In this document: positions 10,615 to 21,355 of the stretch, piece after piece
Layout: each line of letters begins with the position of its first letter
How positions within the stretch are numbered: position 1 is the stretch's first letter
Assembly: GCF_022602565.1 (NCBI RefSeq)
Contig: NZ_JALBCV010000002.1
Span: 321,835-385,834, forward strand
Length of the DNA: 64,000 nucleotides
Origin: Rosenbergiella metrosideri
GTDB taxonomy: Bacteria > Pseudomonadota > Gammaproteobacteria > Enterobacterales > Enterobacteriaceae
Direction of reading: 5' to 3'
Translations under genes and position numbers: made by a program
The notes under the pieces: generated by a model
What the model saw: the letters and a program-made list of their open reading frames with translations, nothing else
Database searches by the model: none
What the model was told of the DNA's origin: nothing

Positions 10615-11289
10615 ATGACAAGCATTCCCGTCATTACCATCGATGGTCCAAGCGGTGCAGGTAAAGGCACACTGAGTAAAGCCTTGGCTGAAAAGTTATC
10701 CTGGCATCTGCTCGATTCAGGTGCGATCTACCGCGTCTTAGCCTTAGCCGCACTCCATCACCAAGTTGATATTACCCAAGAAGACGCTCTCGTCCCTCTG
10801 GCAGCGCATCTCGACGTTAAATTTGTGGTCGAACAGCATCGTAGCCAAGTAATTCTGGAAGGCGAAGAGGTGACCGCCGCGATCCGTACGCAAGAGGTGA
10901 GCAATACAGCGTCTAAGGTTGCGGCGTTCCCTCGCGTCAGAGAGGCTCTGCTGCGCAGACAGCGGAATTTCCGTGAATTACCTGGGTTAATTGCAGACGG
11001 GCGCGACATGGGAACCGTGGTCTTCCCTGACGCACCAGTGAAAATTTTCTTGGATGCCAGTGCTGAAGAGCGAGCGGAACGCCGCCGTCAGCAGTTGCAG
11101 CAAGCAGGCGTAGATGTTAACTTTGAGCGCCTTTTAGCCGAGACGGTTGAGCGTGACGATCGCGACCGAAATCGTGCCGTTGCACCCTTGGTTCCTGCCA
11201 TTGATGCATTAGTGATTGATTCCACAGGAATTGATATCGAAAATGTGACCGCAATGGCCCTTGAATATATTCAAAAAAAAATTGCCTAA
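10615..11289 (+). CDS. cmk: Cytidylate kinase
   Basis: A 224-residue nucleoside monophosphate kinase that phosphorylates CMP and dCMP. The P-loop GPSGAGKG is at about residues 11-18, followed by [10 protein letters not shown], and the catalytic [19 protein letters not shown] region is conserved. Length agrees with E. coli Cmk (227). Start ATG at 10615 is seven bases after GGAG; an upstream in-frame TTG at 10591 has no suitable ribosome site. It is followed by rpsA, the conserved cmk-rpsA arrangement in which part of rpsA transcription comes from upstream. Confidence 0.97.
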   Translation: MTSIPVITIDGPSGAGKGTLSKALAEKLSWHLLDSGAIYRVLALAALHHQVDITQEDALVPLAAHLDVKFVVEQHRSQVILEGEEVTAAIRTQEVSNTASKVAAFPRVREALLRRQRNFRELPGLIADGRDMGTVVFPDAPVKIFLDASAEERAERRRQQLQQAGVDVNFERLLAETVERDDRDRNRAVAPLVPAIDALVIDSTGIDIENVTAMALEYIQKKIA

Positions 11290-11305
11290 CTTCGGCGCAT
11301 AATTG

Positions 11306-11314
11306 TGCTAAAAT
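11306..11314 (+). promoter_or_regulatory. Candidate rpsA promoter (extended -10)
   Basis: TGC followed by TAAAAT (11309-11314) makes an extended -10 element just after cmk. No clear -35 is seen. It would produce a leader of roughly 100 bases before rpsA. Confidence 0.45.
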
Positions 11315-11330
11315 AAAAAGATTGCTGTAG

Positions 11331-11423
11331 CTTCATTCCATGGATGGTGTGAAGAATGTTAAACAACCCCATTAGACATGAAGTCCAATGGACGTTAAAT
11401 TGAAGAATCCTAAGATTATCAAT
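11331..11423 (+). promoter_or_regulatory. rpsA translational leader, three-hairpin S1 autoregulatory element
   Basis: Three successive stems precede the rpsA ATG. Hairpin I joins CTTCA (11331-11335) with TGAAG (11350-11354). Hairpin II joins CCATT.GAC (11369-11377) with GTC.AATGG (11383-11391), with one mismatch. Hairpin III joins TTGA/AATC (11400-11409) with GATT/TCAA (11414-11422). There is no strong Shine-Dalgarno, only GAAG within hairpin III. This matches the known E. coli rpsA initiation region, where structure and A/U-rich linkers permit high translation and repression by free S1. Confidence 0.7.
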
Positions 11424-13100
11424 ATGACTGAATCTTTTGCTCAACTCTTTGAAGAGTCCCTGAAAGAAATCGAAACCCGTCCGGGTTCCATCGTTCGTGG
11501 CGTAGTTGTCTCTATCGACAAAGACGTCGTTCTAGTTGATGCGGGCCTGAAATCTGAATCTGCAATTCCTGCAGAGCAATTCAAAAACGCAGCTGGCGAA
11601 CTGGAAATCCAGGTAGGCGACGAAGTTGATGTTGCGCTGGACGCAGTAGAAGACGGCTTCGGTGAAACCCTGCTGTCCCGTGAGAAAGCTAAGCGTCACG
11701 AAGCTTGGATCACGCTGGAAAAAGCTTACGAAGATGCTGAAACTGTTACCGGTGTTATCAACGGCAAAGTCAAGGGCGGCTTCACTGTTGAGCTAAACGG
11801 TATTCGTGCGTTCTTACCAGGTTCACTGGTTGACGTTCGTCCGGTTCGCGACACTCTGCACCTTGAAGGCAAAGAGTTAGAATTTAAAGTCATCAAACTG
11901 GATCAGAAGCGTAACAACGTCGTGGTTTCTCGCCGCGCGGTGATCGAGTCTGAGAACAGTGCAGAACGTGATCAATTGCTGGAAAACCTGCAAGAAGGCA
12001 TGGAAGTTAAAGGTATCGTTAAGAACCTGACTGACTACGGTGCATTCGTTGATCTGGGCGGTGTTGACGGCCTGCTGCACATCACTGATATGGCTTGGAA
12101 ACGCGTTAAGCACCCAAGCGAGATCGTGAATGTTGGTGACGAAATCAATGTTAAAGTCCTGAAGTTCGACCGTGAGCGTACTCGCGTATCATTAGGTCTG
12201 AAACAACTGGGCGAAGATCCATGGGTTGCTATCGCTAAGCGTTACCCAGAAAGCACCAAGCTGACGGGTCGTGTAACTAACCTGACTGATTACGGCTGCT
12301 TCGTAGAAATCGAAGAAGGCGTTGAAGGTCTGGTACACGTTTCTGAAATGGATTGGACCAACAAAAACATCCACCCATCTAAAGTTGTAAACGTAGGTGA
12401 TGTGGTTGAAGTTATGGTTCTGGACATTGACGAAGAGCGTCGTCGTATCTCCCTGGGTCTGAAGCAATGTAAATCTAACCCATGGCAGCACTTCGCAGAA
12501 ACTCACAACAAAGGCGATCGCGTCGAAGGTAAAATCAAGTCAATCACTGACTTTGGTATCTTCATCGGTCTTGACGGCGGAATCGATGGTCTGGTTCACC
12601 TGTCTGACATTTCTTGGAACGCAACTGGCGAAGAAGCCGTTCGTGAATACAAGAAAGGCGACGAAATTGCTGCAGTAGTTCTGCAAGTTGATGCTGAGCG
12701 CGAGCGTATCTCTTTAGGCGTGAAACAACTGGCTGAAGATCCATTCAACAACTACGTTGCGCTGAACAAGAAAGGCGTTATCGTTAACGGTAAAGTGACT
12801 GCAGTCGACGCTAAAGGCGCAACTGTTGAACTAGCTGACGGTGTTGAAGGTTACTTACGTGCGTCAGAAGCTTCACGTGACCGCGTTGAAGATGCAACTC
12901 TGGTTCTGAATGTTGGTGATGACGTTGAAGCGAAATTCACCGGTGTTGACCGTAAAAACCGTGTTGTAACACTGTCTGTACGTGCTAAAGACGAAGCTGA
13001 TGAGAAAGATGCTGTTGCTGCTGTGAACAACAAGCAACAAGATGAAGGCAACTTCTCTAACGCAATGGCTGAAGCATTTAAAGCAGCTAAAGGCGAGTAA
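11424..13100 (+). CDS. rpsA: 30S ribosomal protein S1
   Basis: A 558-residue protein with six consecutive S1 (OB-fold) domains. The first two bind the ribosome via S2 and the later ones bind mRNA. Repeated signatures such as [23 protein letters not shown] and [24 protein letters not shown] mark the domains. Nearly identical to E. coli S1 (557 residues). Start ATG at 11424 matches the invariant [13 protein letters not shown]; an upstream in-frame ATG at 11388 would add 12 non-conserved residues lying inside the regulatory leader and is rejected. Codon choice is visibly biased toward highly expressed codons such as CTG, GGT and AAA. Confidence 0.99.
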   Translation: MTESFAQLFEESLKEIETRPGSIVRGVVVSIDKDVVLVDAGLKSESAIPAEQFKNAAGELEIQVGDEVDVALDAVEDGFGETLLSREKAKRHEAWITLEKAYEDAETVTGVINGKVKGGFTVELNGIRAFLPGSLVDVRPVRDTLHLEGKELEFKVIKLDQKRNNVVVSRRAVIESENSAERDQLLENLQEGMEVKGIVKNLTDYGAFVDLGGVDGLLHITDMAWKRVKHPSEIVNVGDEINVKVLKFDRERTRVSLGLKQLGEDPWVAIAKRYPESTKLTGRVTNLTDYGCFVEIEEGVEGLVHVSEMDWTNKNIHPSKVVNVGDVVEVMVLDIDEERRRISLGLKQCKSNPWQHFAETHNKGDRVEGKIKSITDFGIFIGLDGGIDGLVHLSDISWNATGEEAVREYKKGDEIAAVVLQVDAERERISLGVKQLAEDPFNNYVALNKKGVIVNGKVTAVDAKGATVELADGVEGYLRASEASRDRVEDATLVLNVGDDVEAKFTGVDRKNRVVTLSVRAKDEADEKDAVAAVNNKQQDEGNFSNAMAEAFKAAKGE

Positions 13101-13134
13101 TTGCCGACAGGGGGATGGTGACATCCCCCCAACT

Positions 13135-13167
13135 AGCCAAGGGTGTTCGCACTCTTGGCTTTTTTTA
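13135..13167 (+). terminator. rpsA terminator
   Basis: The stem AGCCAAG (13135-13141) pairs with CTTGGCT (13154-13160) and is followed by eight T. A second hairpin, GGGGATG/CATCCCC at about 13111-13128, lies just before it and may protect the 3' end. Confidence 0.88.
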
Positions 13168-13204
13168 AAACTGTCTTTCTTTACAGGATATTTCCGGAGG
13201 ATTA

Positions 13205-13489
13205 ATGACTAAATCTGAACTGATTGAACGCCTCGCAGCCCAGCAGACACAAATCCCTGCAAAAGCTGTTGAAGATGCTGTTAAAGAGATGCTGGAATAT
13301 ATGGCTTCTACCCTCGCGCAGGGAGACCGTATCGAGATTCGTGGTTTTGGTAGCTTCTCTTTACACTACCGTGCCCCACGTGTCGGCCGAAACCCTAAAA
13401 CTGGTGAGAAAGTGGAGTTGGAAGGTAAGTACGTGCCACACTTTAAACCGGGTAAAGAGCTTCGCGATAGAGCTAATCTTCCAAGCTAA
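13205..13489 (+). CDS. ihfB: Integration host factor subunit beta
   Basis: A 94-residue DNA-bending protein of the HU/IHF family that pairs with IHF-alpha. The beta-arm region [10 protein letters not shown] carries the proline that intercalates in DNA, and [11 protein letters not shown] and the C-terminal [11 protein letters not shown] are intact. Length equals E. coli IhfB. Start ATG at 13205 follows a strong GGAGG. It is separated from rpsA by a terminator, so it likely has its own promoter; the rpsA-ihfB order is conserved in enteric bacteria. Confidence 0.98.
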   Translation: MTKSELIERLAAQQTQIPAKAVEDAVKEMLEYMASTLAQGDRIEIRGFGSFSLHYRAPRVGRNPKTGEKVELEGKYVPHFKPGKELRDRANLPS

Positions 13490-13506
13490 AAAGCAGTTTT
13501 AAAAAG

Positions 13507-13530
13507 ACGGTATCGTAAGATATCGTTTTT
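13507..13530 (+). terminator. ihfB terminator
   Basis: The stem ACGGTATC (13507-13514) pairs with GATATCGT (13519-13526), with one G-T pair, and is followed by five T. The remaining about 140 bases before ycaI show no further clear feature. Confidence 0.8.
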
Positions 13531-13669
13531 GTTTTAAGCCTACCTCACACTTTTATCTACTTCCTTACGCCTGTCATTAAACACCTCTCTAAGCCCTTCA
13601 CAATAATGCCTGTAAGCGATTTCGGTTCAATTTTATCGCGGTAATCTGCCAGTTTTACGCAGGGATCTC

Positions 13670-15919
13670 ATGCAAATACTGGTTTATGCACGACTACTTA
13701 TAGCGGCTTGCCTGCCACTGCTGTTTATGGCCGAGTTACTGGACACATCCGTGATACTAGGGGGGGTGGCAGTCGGAGTGCTATTAAGTCGATCTCGTCG
13801 GTTGTATTGGCACTGTTTGGGAATCAGCCTACTCTTTTTTGTTTATGGCCAATGGGTAGCGCAGGCCATGGTGACAAAAATTACGGCATACGCCGACCGG
13901 CCACTGATCGCCGATGTAGAGATCGCTGAACATCATAGGTTGACGGGAAGAGTGAAAATTAACCTATTGAATATCGACGGGCAATGGCAGTTTCCTACCT
14001 CTGCCGCATGGATTAGCCAAGCGCTCGATAGCGAAATGTGCGTCGGTCAGCGTTGGCGAATGACTTTAGTATTACGGCCAGTGCACAGCTTACTCAACGA
14101 AGGCGGCTACGACAGCCAGCGCAATGCATTGGCTAAAGAGACACCTTTTACCGGTAAAGTGCTCAATCAGCAGTTGATGCGTCGCGATTGCTCCCTACGC
14201 CATAATCTTGAAACACTTTTCCTACAACAGAGTGCAGGATCACCTTGGCAGGGGATTTCGCGTGCCTTGGTCTTCGGCTTACGCGACCATATTCCGGCTG
14301 AGGTTAATCGACTTTTTCGCGAAACAGGTATCGGCCATTTAATGGCGATATCTGGTATGCACATTGGATTACTCTTCTTCTTCACCCGTCGAGGGTTAAT
14401 GCTGCTTCTGACACTGTTACCGTTACGCCTCATGCATAATCGGCTGGCAGAAAGCGGCGGATGGCTTGCCAGCGCCCTCTATTGTCATCTTTCCGGGGCG
14501 CAGCCCTCGGCAATGCGTGCCATGCTAGCGTTAACATGTTGGTTGCTGGCTAAAGGGTGTTCAGTTAATCTTTCTAGTTTTCATATCCTTACGCTCTGTG
14601 TAGCCGGCTTGCTAGCGATTAACCCCATCATCATTTTATCCGATAGCCTGTGGCTGTCGGCGTTGGCGGTATTAGCACTATTACTTTGGTATCAATGGTT
14701 TCCTCTACCCCCAGCCTATCGCCACCGTAAACGGTACGCCCTAATACGACTGCTCCATTTACAGTTGGGGCTGATGCTACTGCTATTACCGGTACAGGTC
14801 TTCTTTTTTCATGGGGCCAGTTATCGTGCACTGACTGCCAACCTCGTCGCGATCCCTTTGGTAAGCTTAGGGATATTACCACTCTCTTTTTTATTTCTGA
14901 TTCCACTCCCATCCCTGCTGATTGAAGGATTAGGTAGAATACAGGATGGCCTGTACGCAATATTGTTTCATCTATTAACGCCGCAAAGCGAAGGGTGGCA
15001 TTATCTTTCTGACGGGCGCTTTATCGCTATTGCGGTGTGGGGCGGTCTGACCCTTTGGCGTCTTAAAGGCTGGCGACAGTATCCCTTGAGTGTGAGCGCG
15101 ATTATATTAAGTATTGCCAGCACGCGTTTATCATCGCCTGAGATACTGTGGCGGGTGGATATGCTGGATGTGGGGCATGGCTTAGCGGTGGTTATCAGTC
15201 AGCAAGGCGAAGGAATTATTTATGATACCGGAAATCGTTGGCAGATGGGTGATGCCGGTGAGAGGGTTATCATTCCATGGCTGATCGACCAACAGATTAC
15301 CCCGATCGCGGCATTGATTAGCCACCGTCATAGCGACCACTCAGGAGGGCTCGCTAGCGTCGAAAAAGTGTGGCCAACGCTTAAGGTCAGAACAACGTAC
15401 CCTTACCCCGGACGACTCACCTGTCAACGCGGGGATAGCTGGCAGTGGCGGCGCTTAACCTTGCGGGTGCTCTGGCCCGAGAGTGCGCTAACTGCCGGTC
15501 AAAATAACGATTCCTGCGTCGTATCGGTGAGTGATGGTCAGTATCATCTGTTATTAACAGGTGATATCGAGAAAAAAGCAGAGCAGCAATTAGTCGCGGC
15601 AGAGAAGGGCGGGGAAGCTGTGACCTGGTTACAGGTCCCGCATCATGGCAGCCGTACCTCTTCCAGCCCGTTATTCATCAGAACGTTTTCGCCACAGGTC
15701 GCGATAGCCTCGGTAGCGAGGTATAATGCTTGGCGTCTACCGGCTAAAGCGGTCGTCCAACGTTATCATCATCAAGGGGTAAAATGGTTGGACACGGCGC
15801 AGTCTGGGCAACTCTCAATACGTGTGAAACGCGACGGGGTTGAGATTTTACAATTTCGTGATCAAATTTCACCTCGATGGTACCATCAATGGTTTGGTGT
15901 AAAACCCGATTACGGGTAA
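13670..15919 (+). CDS. ycaI: ComEC/Rec2 family DNA uptake channel YcaI
   Basis: A 749-residue polytopic inner-membrane protein homologous to ComEC/Rec2, the channel that passes single-stranded DNA into the cytoplasm during natural transformation. The N-terminal segment has two or three membrane helices and a periplasmic OB-like domain. A central competence domain contains [15 protein letters not shown] and many helices. A C-terminal metallo-beta-lactamase-like domain carries [22 protein letters not shown] and [11 protein letters not shown]. The E. coli homologue has about 754 residues. The gene is intact with no frameshift. The adjacent msbA is 34 bases downstream on the same strand. Whether the organism is transformable cannot be told; the competence regulator sxy is also intact at 55.5 kb. 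Confidence 0.93.
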   Translation: MQILVYARLLIAACLPLLFMAELLDTSVILGGVAVGVLLSRSRRLYWHCLGISLLFFVYGQWVAQAMVTKITAYADRPLIADVEIAEHHRLTGRVKINLLNIDGQWQFPTSAAWISQALDSEMCVGQRWRMTLVLRPVHSLLNEGGYDSQRNALAKETPFTGKVLNQQLMRRDCSLRHNLETLFLQQSAGSPWQGISRALVFGLRDHIPAEVNRLFRETGIGHLMAISGMHIGLLFFFTRRGLMLLLTLLPLRLMHNRLAESGGWLASALYCHLSGAQPSAMRAMLALTCWLLAKGCSVNLSSFHILTLCVAGLLAINPIIILSDSLWLSALAVLALLLWYQWFPLPPAYRHRKRYALIRLLHLQLGLMLLLLPVQVFFFHGASYRALTANLVAIPLVSLGILPLSFLFLIPLPSLLIEGLGRIQDGLYAILFHLLTPQSEGWHYLSDGRFIAIAVWGGLTLWRLKGWRQYPLSVSAIILSIASTRLSSPEILWRVDMLDVGHGLAVVISQQGEGIIYDTGNRWQMGDAGERVIIPWLIDQQITPIAALISHRHSDHSGGLASVEKVWPTLKVRTTYPYPGRLTCQRGDSWQWRRLTLRVLWPESALTAGQNNDSCVVSVSDGQYHLLLTGDIEKKAEQQLVAAEKGGEAVTWLQVPHHGSRTSSSPLFIRTFSPQVAIASVARYNAWRLPAKAVVQRYHHQGVKWLDTAQSGQLSIRVKRDGVEILQFRDQISPRWYHQWFGVKPDYG

Positions 15920-15953
15920 ACTACCCGTCGATGTTAAAAACCGTGAAGAAATA

Positions 15954-17702
15954 ATGCACTTAGACAAAGATCTCTCAACGTGGCAGACGTTTCGTCGTCT
16001 CTGGCCAATGATAGCCCCCCATAAAGCAGGATTATTTATTGCTGCGATTGCCCTAATTATTAATGCGGCAGGGGACACTTTGATGTTATCGCTACTTAAA
16101 CCTCTGCTTGATGACGGGTTTGGGAAAGCGGACAAGTCAGTATTACTGTGGATGCCCCTAGCGGTTATCGGCCTGATGTTGATCCGCGGCGTCACCAGCT
16201 ATGCCTCCAGCTATTGTATCTCCTGGGTTTCGGGCAACGTGGTGATGCGTATGCGCCGCAGTTTATTTGCGCATATGATGAGCATGCCGGTCTCGTTTTT
16301 TGATCAGCAATCTACGGGAACCCTGCTTTCCAGAATAACCTACGACTCTGAACAAGTTGCTTCGTCATCGTCCAGTGCGCTTGTCACCGTGGTGAGAGAG
16401 GGGGCCTCGATCATCGGCTTGTTCATCATGATGTTTTATTATAGCTGGCAACTTTCACTCATTTTGATATTGCTTGCGCCGATTGTCTCCTTCACCATCC
16501 GCTTGGTCTCTAAACGTTTTCGTAATATCAGTAAGACCATGCAAAATACCATGGGTGAAGTCACGACCAGTGCTGAACAGATGCTTAAGGGTCATAAAGA
16601 AGTCTTGATTTTTGGTGGACAAGAGATTGAGACACAACGCTTTGCGGTCGTCAGTAATCGGATGCGTCAACAAGGGATGAAGTTAGTCAGTGCTTCGTCC
16701 ATTTCTGACCCGATTATTCAATTGATTGCTTCCTTAGCCCTGGCCTTCATTCTTTATGCTGCAAGCTTCCCGGCCGTAATGGAGACCTTAACGGCAGGGA
16801 CAATCACCGTCGTGTTCTCTTCGATGATTGCCTTAATGCGCCCGCTGAAATCCTTAACTAACGTTAATGCACAGTTCCAACGTGGGATGGCAGCCTGTCA
16901 AACGCTCTTCAGTATTCTCGATGCTGAACAGGAAGTGGATAACGGGCAACGTACGACTGTACGCGTTCAAGGGAATATTGAATTCCGTAACGTCACTTTT
17001 ACGTATCCCGGACGTGAAACGCCAGCGCTTAAAAATATTAATTTAACGCTACCAGCGGGCAAAACGATTGCTTTGGTCGGGCGATCAGGATCGGGGAAAT
17101 CGACTTTAGCCAGTCTCCTGACGCGCTTTTATGACATTCAATCCGGTCAGATTCTATTGGATGGTCACGAAATTACCGACTATAAATTGCAAGCACTCCG
17201 CAACCAAGTCGCCTTAGTGTCACAGAATGTACACCTTTTCAACGATACTATTGCCAACAATATTGCCTATGCACGTGCCGACCAATATAGCCGCGAAGAT
17301 ATCGAAAATGTGGCGAAGATGGCACATGCTATGGACTTTATCTCCCGCATGGATAACGGCTTGGATACTGTGATAGGTGAGAACGGGGTACTGCTCTCTG
17401 GTGGCCAACGCCAGCGTATTGCCATTGCCCGTGCACTATTACGCGATTGCCCTATCTTAATCTTGGATGAAGCGACTTCAGCCTTGGATACGGAATCGGA
17501 GCGCGCTATCCAATCAGCACTGGACGAATTGCAGCGTAATCGTACCTCTCTGGTGATTGCACACCGCTTATCAACCATTGAGAAGGCCGATATGATCGTC
17601 GTGGTTGAAGACGGTCAGATTATTGAGCGCGGCACGCATCAAGAACTCCTTGAGCAAGCTGGGGCTTACGCGCAGCTGCATCGTATTCAGTTCGGACAAT
17701 GA
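15954..17702 (+). CDS. msbA: Lipid A ABC transporter MsbA
   Basis: A 582-residue half-transporter that flips core-lipid A across the inner membrane using ATP. An N-terminal domain of six membrane helices covers about residues 1-310. The nucleotide-binding domain has Walker [10 protein letters not shown], signature LSGGQRQR, Walker [13 protein letters not shown] and the H-loop IAHRLST. Length equals E. coli MsbA (582). Start ATG at 15954. The stop overlaps the lpxK start (ATGA), showing translational coupling in the conserved msbA-lpxK operon, essential for lipopolysaccharide. Confidence 0.98.
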   Translation: MHLDKDLSTWQTFRRLWPMIAPHKAGLFIAAIALIINAAGDTLMLSLLKPLLDDGFGKADKSVLLWMPLAVIGLMLIRGVTSYASSYCISWVSGNVVMRMRRSLFAHMMSMPVSFFDQQSTGTLLSRITYDSEQVASSSSSALVTVVREGASIIGLFIMMFYYSWQLSLILILLAPIVSFTIRLVSKRFRNISKTMQNTMGEVTTSAEQMLKGHKEVLIFGGQEIETQRFAVVSNRMRQQGMKLVSASSISDPIIQLIASLALAFILYAASFPAVMETLTAGTITVVFSSMIALMRPLKSLTNVNAQFQRGMAACQTLFSILDAEQEVDNGQRTTVRVQGNIEFRNVTFTYPGRETPALKNINLTLPAGKTIALVGRSGSGKSTLASLLTRFYDIQSGQILLDGHEITDYKLQALRNQVALVSQNVHLFNDTIANNIAYARADQYSREDIENVAKMAHAMDFISRMDNGLDTVIGENGVLLSGGQRQRIAIARALLRDCPILILDEATSALDTESERAIQSALDELQRNRTSLVIAHRLSTIEKADMIVVVEDGQIIERGTHQELLEQAGAYAQLHRIQFGQ

Positions 17703-18709
17703 TTGAGCGCTTATGGAGCGGTAAATCGGCTGGTTGGCGGCTACTCTTGCCGCTATCTTGGCTTTATGGCCTTATCACTGCCGGTATTCGTTTAGCGTAT
17801 CGATGCGGGCTTAAGAAAAGCTGGAAAGCACCGGTTCCCGTTGTTGTGGTCGGTAATCTTACGGCTGGGGGGAATGGCAAAACCCCTGTTGTGATCTGGT
17901 TAGTCGAGCAACTTCAACAACGCGGTCTTAAGCCCGCGGTCGTTTCTCGCGGATATGGCGGTAAAGCACCGCATTATCCTTTAGTGCTCAATGCACAGAC
18001 ACCTGCTGATCAAGCGGGTGATGAGCCCGTGCTGATTCATCAACGCACCGGGGCGCCTGTGGCAGTCGCACCAAAACGGAGTGAGGCGATTCAAGCTTTA
18101 CTGCAGGCTGACACAGAAATTTCGGTCATCATTACCGATGATGGGTTACAGCATTACGCTTTACAACGCGATATTGAAATCGTGGTGATAGACGGTGAAC
18201 GACGTTTTGGAAATGGTTGGTGGCTTCCTGCAGGGCCGATGCGTGAAAGAGCTTCACGCTTAATCAGGGTTGACGCTGTCATCACTAACGGTGGCGAAGC
18301 GCAAGCGCGGGAAATTCCGATGCGTTTAGTGCCGCGTCAGTGGATTAATCTGGCTACCGGTCATACACTTCCCTTAACCGCGTTTGTCGATAAACCCTCA
18401 GTGGCCTTTGCCGGGATTGGCTATCCGCCGCGTTTTTTTTCGACATTACACGCTCAAGGGATTTACCCGCAGAAAGAGGTCGCCTTTGACGACCATCAGG
18501 CTTATCGTTTAGAGGATATTGCGGGGTTAGCAACTCGTGAACAGGCACTGCTGATGACGGAAAAGGATGCGGTAAAATGTCGATCCTTTGCAGTAGAGAG
18601 CTGGTGGTATCTCCCTGTGGAAGCGCAACTACCACAACCCGACGCAGACGTATTACTGAACAAAATATTGGCATTGCTGCCGACTGCTGATCAAGGAAAA
18701 ACGCCTTAG
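17699..18709 (+). CDS. lpxK: Tetraacyldisaccharide 4'-kinase
   Basis: LpxK phosphorylates the 4' position of the lipid A precursor (the sixth Raetz pathway step) at the inner membrane. The 336-residue protein has an N-terminal membrane-anchoring helix around [16 protein letters not shown], the P-loop-like [14 protein letters not shown], and the [12 protein letters not shown] segment with catalytic acidic residues. It begins with ATG overlapping the msbA stop by four bases. The E. coli protein is 328 residues. In E. coli ycaQ follows; here ycaR follows directly. Confidence 0.97.
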   Translation: MIERLWSGKSAGWRLLLPLSWLYGLITAGIRLAYRCGLKKSWKAPVPVVVVGNLTAGGNGKTPVVIWLVEQLQQRGLKPAVVSRGYGGKAPHYPLVLNAQTPADQAGDEPVLIHQRTGAPVAVAPKRSEAIQALLQADTEISVIITDDGLQHYALQRDIEIVVIDGERRFGNGWWLPAGPMRERASRLIRVDAVITNGGEAQAREIPMRLVPRQWINLATGHTLPLTAFVDKPSVAFAGIGYPPRFFSTLHAQGIYPQKEVAFDDHQAYRLEDIAGLATREQALLMTEKDAVKCRSFAVESWWYLPVEAQLPQPDADVLLNKILALLPTADQGKTP

Positions 18710-18741
18710 CAGTTTATTAGATTTTTCAATTTGGAGGTCAT

Positions 18742-18918
18742 ATGGATCATCGTTTAGCGGGCATTGTCGCCTGCCCAGTGTGTCACGGTAAGCTCGACTA
18801 CCATCCTCAAGAACAAGAGTTAATCTGTAAACCTGATGGCTTAGCGTTTCCTATCCAAGACGGGATCCCCGTATTGTTAGAAAATGAAGCCCGTAGCTTG
18901 ACTGCGGATGAGAGCTAA
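18742..18918 (+). CDS. ycaR: YcaR, Trm112-like zinc-ribbon small protein
   Basis: A 58-residue protein of the Trm112/YcaR family (UPF0434). It begins [20 protein letters not shown] and contains [19 protein letters not shown]. The CPVC pair is one half of the zinc-binding knuckle; a single later cysteine (IC) is the other visible candidate. Start ATG at 18742 has GGAGG four bases upstream, and the stop is two bases before kdsB, so the two are translated together. The biochemical role is not settled. The gene is too short for many gene finders but is clearly conserved in this operon. Confidence 0.95.
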   Translation: MDHRLAGIVACPVCHGKLDYHPQEQELICKPDGLAFPIQDGIPVLLENEARSLTADES

Positions 18919-18920
18919 TA

Positions 18921-19667
18921 ATGAGCTTTGTGGTAATCATCCCGGCACGTTATGCCTCGTCACGACTCCCAGGTAAGCCTTTAGCAGATATTCATGGTCA
19001 ACCGATGATTGTGCATGTCTTAAACCAAGCTCGTGCTGCAGGGGCAGATCGCGTCATTGTTGCCACGGATCATGCCGAGGTGGCGGCCGCGGTCGATGCT
19101 GCGGGTGGAGAAGTGTGCATGACCCGCGCCGACCATCAATCGGGGACGGAACGTTTAGCGGAAGTGATCGAAAAATACCGATTCGATGATTCGACGATCA
19201 TCGTAAACGTCCAAGGCGATGAGCCGTTAATTCCTCCGGTGATTATCAAGCAGGTCGCGACCAATTTAGCGCAAGCTGACTGTGGTATGGCGACGTTATC
19301 TGCGCCCATTACCGACGCTCATGAAGCATTTAATCCCAATGCGGTCAAAGTCGTCACCGATAAACAGGGGTATGCCTTGTACTTTTCGAGAGCCACGATC
19401 CCTTGGGACCGTGAACGTTTTGCGCAGTCTCAGGCAATCATTGGTGATCAGTTTCAGCGCCACCTCGGTATTTACGCCTACCGTGCAGGATTTATTCGCC
19501 AATACATCACTTGGGCGCCTTGCCCGCTTGAGCAATGCGAGTTACTTGAACAGCTACGCGTGCTGTGGAACGGTGAAAAAATCCACGTTGCGACGGCCGA
19601 AGCGATTCCCGCTGTCGGGGTGGATACAGCAGAAGATCTCGCAAGAGTCCGAGAAGTTCTCGCTTAA
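18921..19667 (+). CDS. kdsB: 3-deoxy-manno-octulosonate cytidylyltransferase (CMP-Kdo synthetase)
   Basis: KdsB activates Kdo with CTP for transfer onto lipid A. The 248-residue nucleotidyltransferase opens with [18 protein letters not shown], the signature nucleotide-binding loop, and contains [11 protein letters not shown] and the [13 protein letters not shown] substrate region. Length equals E. coli KdsB (248). It starts two bases after ycaR. With msbA, lpxK and ycaR it forms a lipopolysaccharide operon. Convergent elyC follows. Confidence 0.98.
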   Translation: MSFVVIIPARYASSRLPGKPLADIHGQPMIVHVLNQARAAGADRVIVATDHAEVAAAVDAAGGEVCMTRADHQSGTERLAEVIEKYRFDDSTIIVNVQGDEPLIPPVIIKQVATNLAQADCGMATLSAPITDAHEAFNPNAVKVVTDKQGYALYFSRATIPWDRERFAQSQAIIGDQFQRHLGIYAYRAGFIRQYITWAPCPLEQCELLEQLRVLWNGEKIHVATAEAIPAVGVDTAEDLARVREVLA

Positions 19668-19673
19668 AACCTG

Positions 19674-19693
19674 GGTTAGCCCAAGGGCTAACC
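19674..19693. terminator. Hairpin between convergent kdsB and elyC
   Basis: The 8-bp stem GGTTAGCC (19674-19681) pairs with GGCTAACC (19686-19693). It overlaps the elyC stop. T-tails on both sides are short, so it is a moderate bidirectional terminator. Confidence 0.55.
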
Positions 19694-20446
19694 TTGCGTT
19701 ATCCATTGCCAACCTCGACCTAACCCCTCATACCAAGCGCGTTCACTGTGGCTTAACCAATAAGGTGAGGGGATGGCACGTTCCCAGCCGTTAAGCGGCG
19801 AGTGGATAGCTAACTGATTGGCAGGGGCCGGAATAGGTGATAGCTGCTGCTCGGCAAAAAAGTGTAAGGCTCTAGGCAGATGATTGGCCGAGGTCACCAA
19901 AATAAAGGGCTTATCACCGAGTAATTGTTTGACGGCGATAGCCTCTTGATGCGTATCACGTGGTGACTCTAGCGCTATCATGTTATCTCTGGGCACGCCG
20001 AGCGTCTCAGCGACTTCTTCAGCCACACTCGCGCTACTGCGCGGGTTATGCCCTGCGGCGGCTCCGGTAAAAATGAGTTTCGCTGACGGATTCATGCGCC
20101 ACTGCCTGACCCCTTCTGTGACCCTTGGCAAACTGTTCCCCAATAGGTTAGAACTGGGCGCCCACTGTGGGTTATAAGTGTAACCGCCACCAAGCACAAC
20201 AATCGCGGCCACCGGTGGGGGGTGATTAAGGGTTGGATAGTGGTTCTCAATCGGCGTCAACAAGCGATCCGCGATCGGCTGCAGACTGAGTAACAGCAGG
20301 GCTAACCAACCCGTGGTCAGGCAAACTTTGGCTAAGCGTTGGCGCTGGGTAAACCAGAGTAAAAAAAGGCCAACGCCTAATAACGCTAATAAAAAAGGCA
20401 GTGGCAGTAGTAAACCACCGATTATTTTTTTTAATATAAATAGCAT
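19688..20446 (-). CDS. elyC: Envelope biogenesis factor ElyC
   Basis: A 252-residue inner-membrane DUF218 protein (formerly YcbC) needed for peptidoglycan assembly at low temperature and linked to undecaprenyl phosphate metabolism. Two N-terminal membrane helices (IIGGLLLPLPFLLALLGVGLF and the next segment ending before QPIADRLL) precede the DUF218 domain. That domain shows IVVLGGGYTYNPQWAP, KLIFTGAAAGHN, VPRDNMIALE and VTSANHLPRALHFF. The start MLFILKKIIGG at 20446 matches the E. coli N-terminus; an upstream extension to 20485 is rejected. It is divergent from cmoM. Confidence 0.93.
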   Translation of the reverse strand: MLFILKKIIGGLLLPLPFLLALLGVGLFLLWFTQRQRLAKVCLTTGWLALLLLSLQPIADRLLTPIENHYPTLNHPPPVAAIVVLGGGYTYNPQWAPSSNLLGNSLPRVTEGVRQWRMNPSAKLIFTGAAAGHNPRSSASVAEEVAETLGVPRDNMIALESPRDTHQEAIAVKQLLGDKPFILVTSANHLPRALHFFAEQQLSPIPAPANQLAIHSPLNGWERAIPSPYWLSHSERAWYEGLGRGWQWITQG

Positions 20447-20569
20447 AGTTAACCCCGAATCGAACGAAAAAACAGCACCCAACACAGGATTCTGCAGCCA
20501 ATAGCTCCATTCCCATCAGAGCTATGACAAAATAGCATATTTCCTCTGTCGTTTATGCGGAGTATCAGT

Positions 20570-21355
20570 ATGATGGATCGAAATTTCGATGATTTGGCAG
20601 AACGTTTTGCTCAAAACATCTATGGCACCCTTAAGGGGCGTATACGACAGATTATTCTTTGGGAAGAGTTAGATCAGCTATTAGCGACTTTCCCCAATGA
20701 GCCGTTATCTATTCTTGATGCAGGCGGAGGGATCGGACAAATTTCTTCTGGCTTGGCACAGCGTGGCCATCAGATAACGTTATGCGATGTTTCTGAACAG
20801 ATGTTAATCCGTGCCAAGCAGCATGCGCAAGAGCAAGGTGTTGCGTCGCAGATGACGTTTATCCAAACCAGTGCGCAACACGTCGGCACGCAACTGGAAA
20901 AACCTGTCGATATCGTTCTCTTCCATGCAGTACTGGAATGGGTGGCTGAGCCTGAAAAAACGCTCGCTGCGTTATTCGACACCCTATCTCCCGGTGGCGT
21001 GTTATCATTGATGTTTTACAACCTTCATGGCTTGACGCTGCAAAATTTAACTTTAGGAAATTTCGGTTATTTGAAGGCTCACATGAAGAAGCGAAAGAAA
21101 AAGACCCTTTCGCCCGATTACCCGCGCGATCCTGCAGAGGTCGACCAATGGTTAACGAACGTTGGTTTTGACATCGAGAGTAAAGCGGGGATCCGAGTAT
21201 TTAGTGACTTCATACGCGATTTGCCTCCTTCAGCAAACGGTGAAGAGGGGATTATTGAAATGGAACGGCGTTACAGTCGTCAGGAACCTTTTATGAGTTT
21301 AGGGCGTTATATTCACGTCACGGCACGTAAGCCCGCAATAAAGGATGAGCTATGA
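20570..21355 (+). CDS. cmoM: tRNA 5-carboxymethoxyuridine methyltransferase CmoM
   Basis: A 261-residue SAM-dependent methyltransferase (formerly SmtA) that makes the methyl ester mcmo5U34 in certain tRNAs, including tRNA-Ser(UGA). SAM motif I is seen as [19 protein letters not shown], with acidic motif II near LCDVSEQM and a [16 protein letters not shown] segment. Start ATG at 20570 is seven bases after GGAG and gives the conserved [13 protein letters not shown]. The stop overlaps the mukF start (ATGA). This cmoM-mukFEB arrangement is the standard enteric operon. Confidence 0.96.
   Translation: MMDRNFDDLAERFAQNIYGTLKGRIRQIILWEELDQLLATFPNEPLSILDAGGGIGQISSGLAQRGHQITLCDVSEQMLIRAKQHAQEQGVASQMTFIQTSAQHVGTQLEKPVDIVLFHAVLEWVAEPEKTLAALFDTLSPGGVLSLMFYNLHGLTLQNLTLGNFGYLKAHMKKRKKKTLSPDYPRDPAEVDQWLTNVGFDIESKAGIRVFSDFIRDLPPSANGEEGIIEMERRYSRQEPFMSLGRYIHVTARKPAIKDEL

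Noticed and set aside
11388..11423. In-frame ATG 12 codons upstream of rpsA.
   Set aside because: It lies in the structured leader and would add residues absent from all S1 proteins known to me.
20247..20516. Reverse frame overlapping elyC.
   Set aside because: It lies within elyC on the same strand in another frame, with no ribosome site and no family resemblance.
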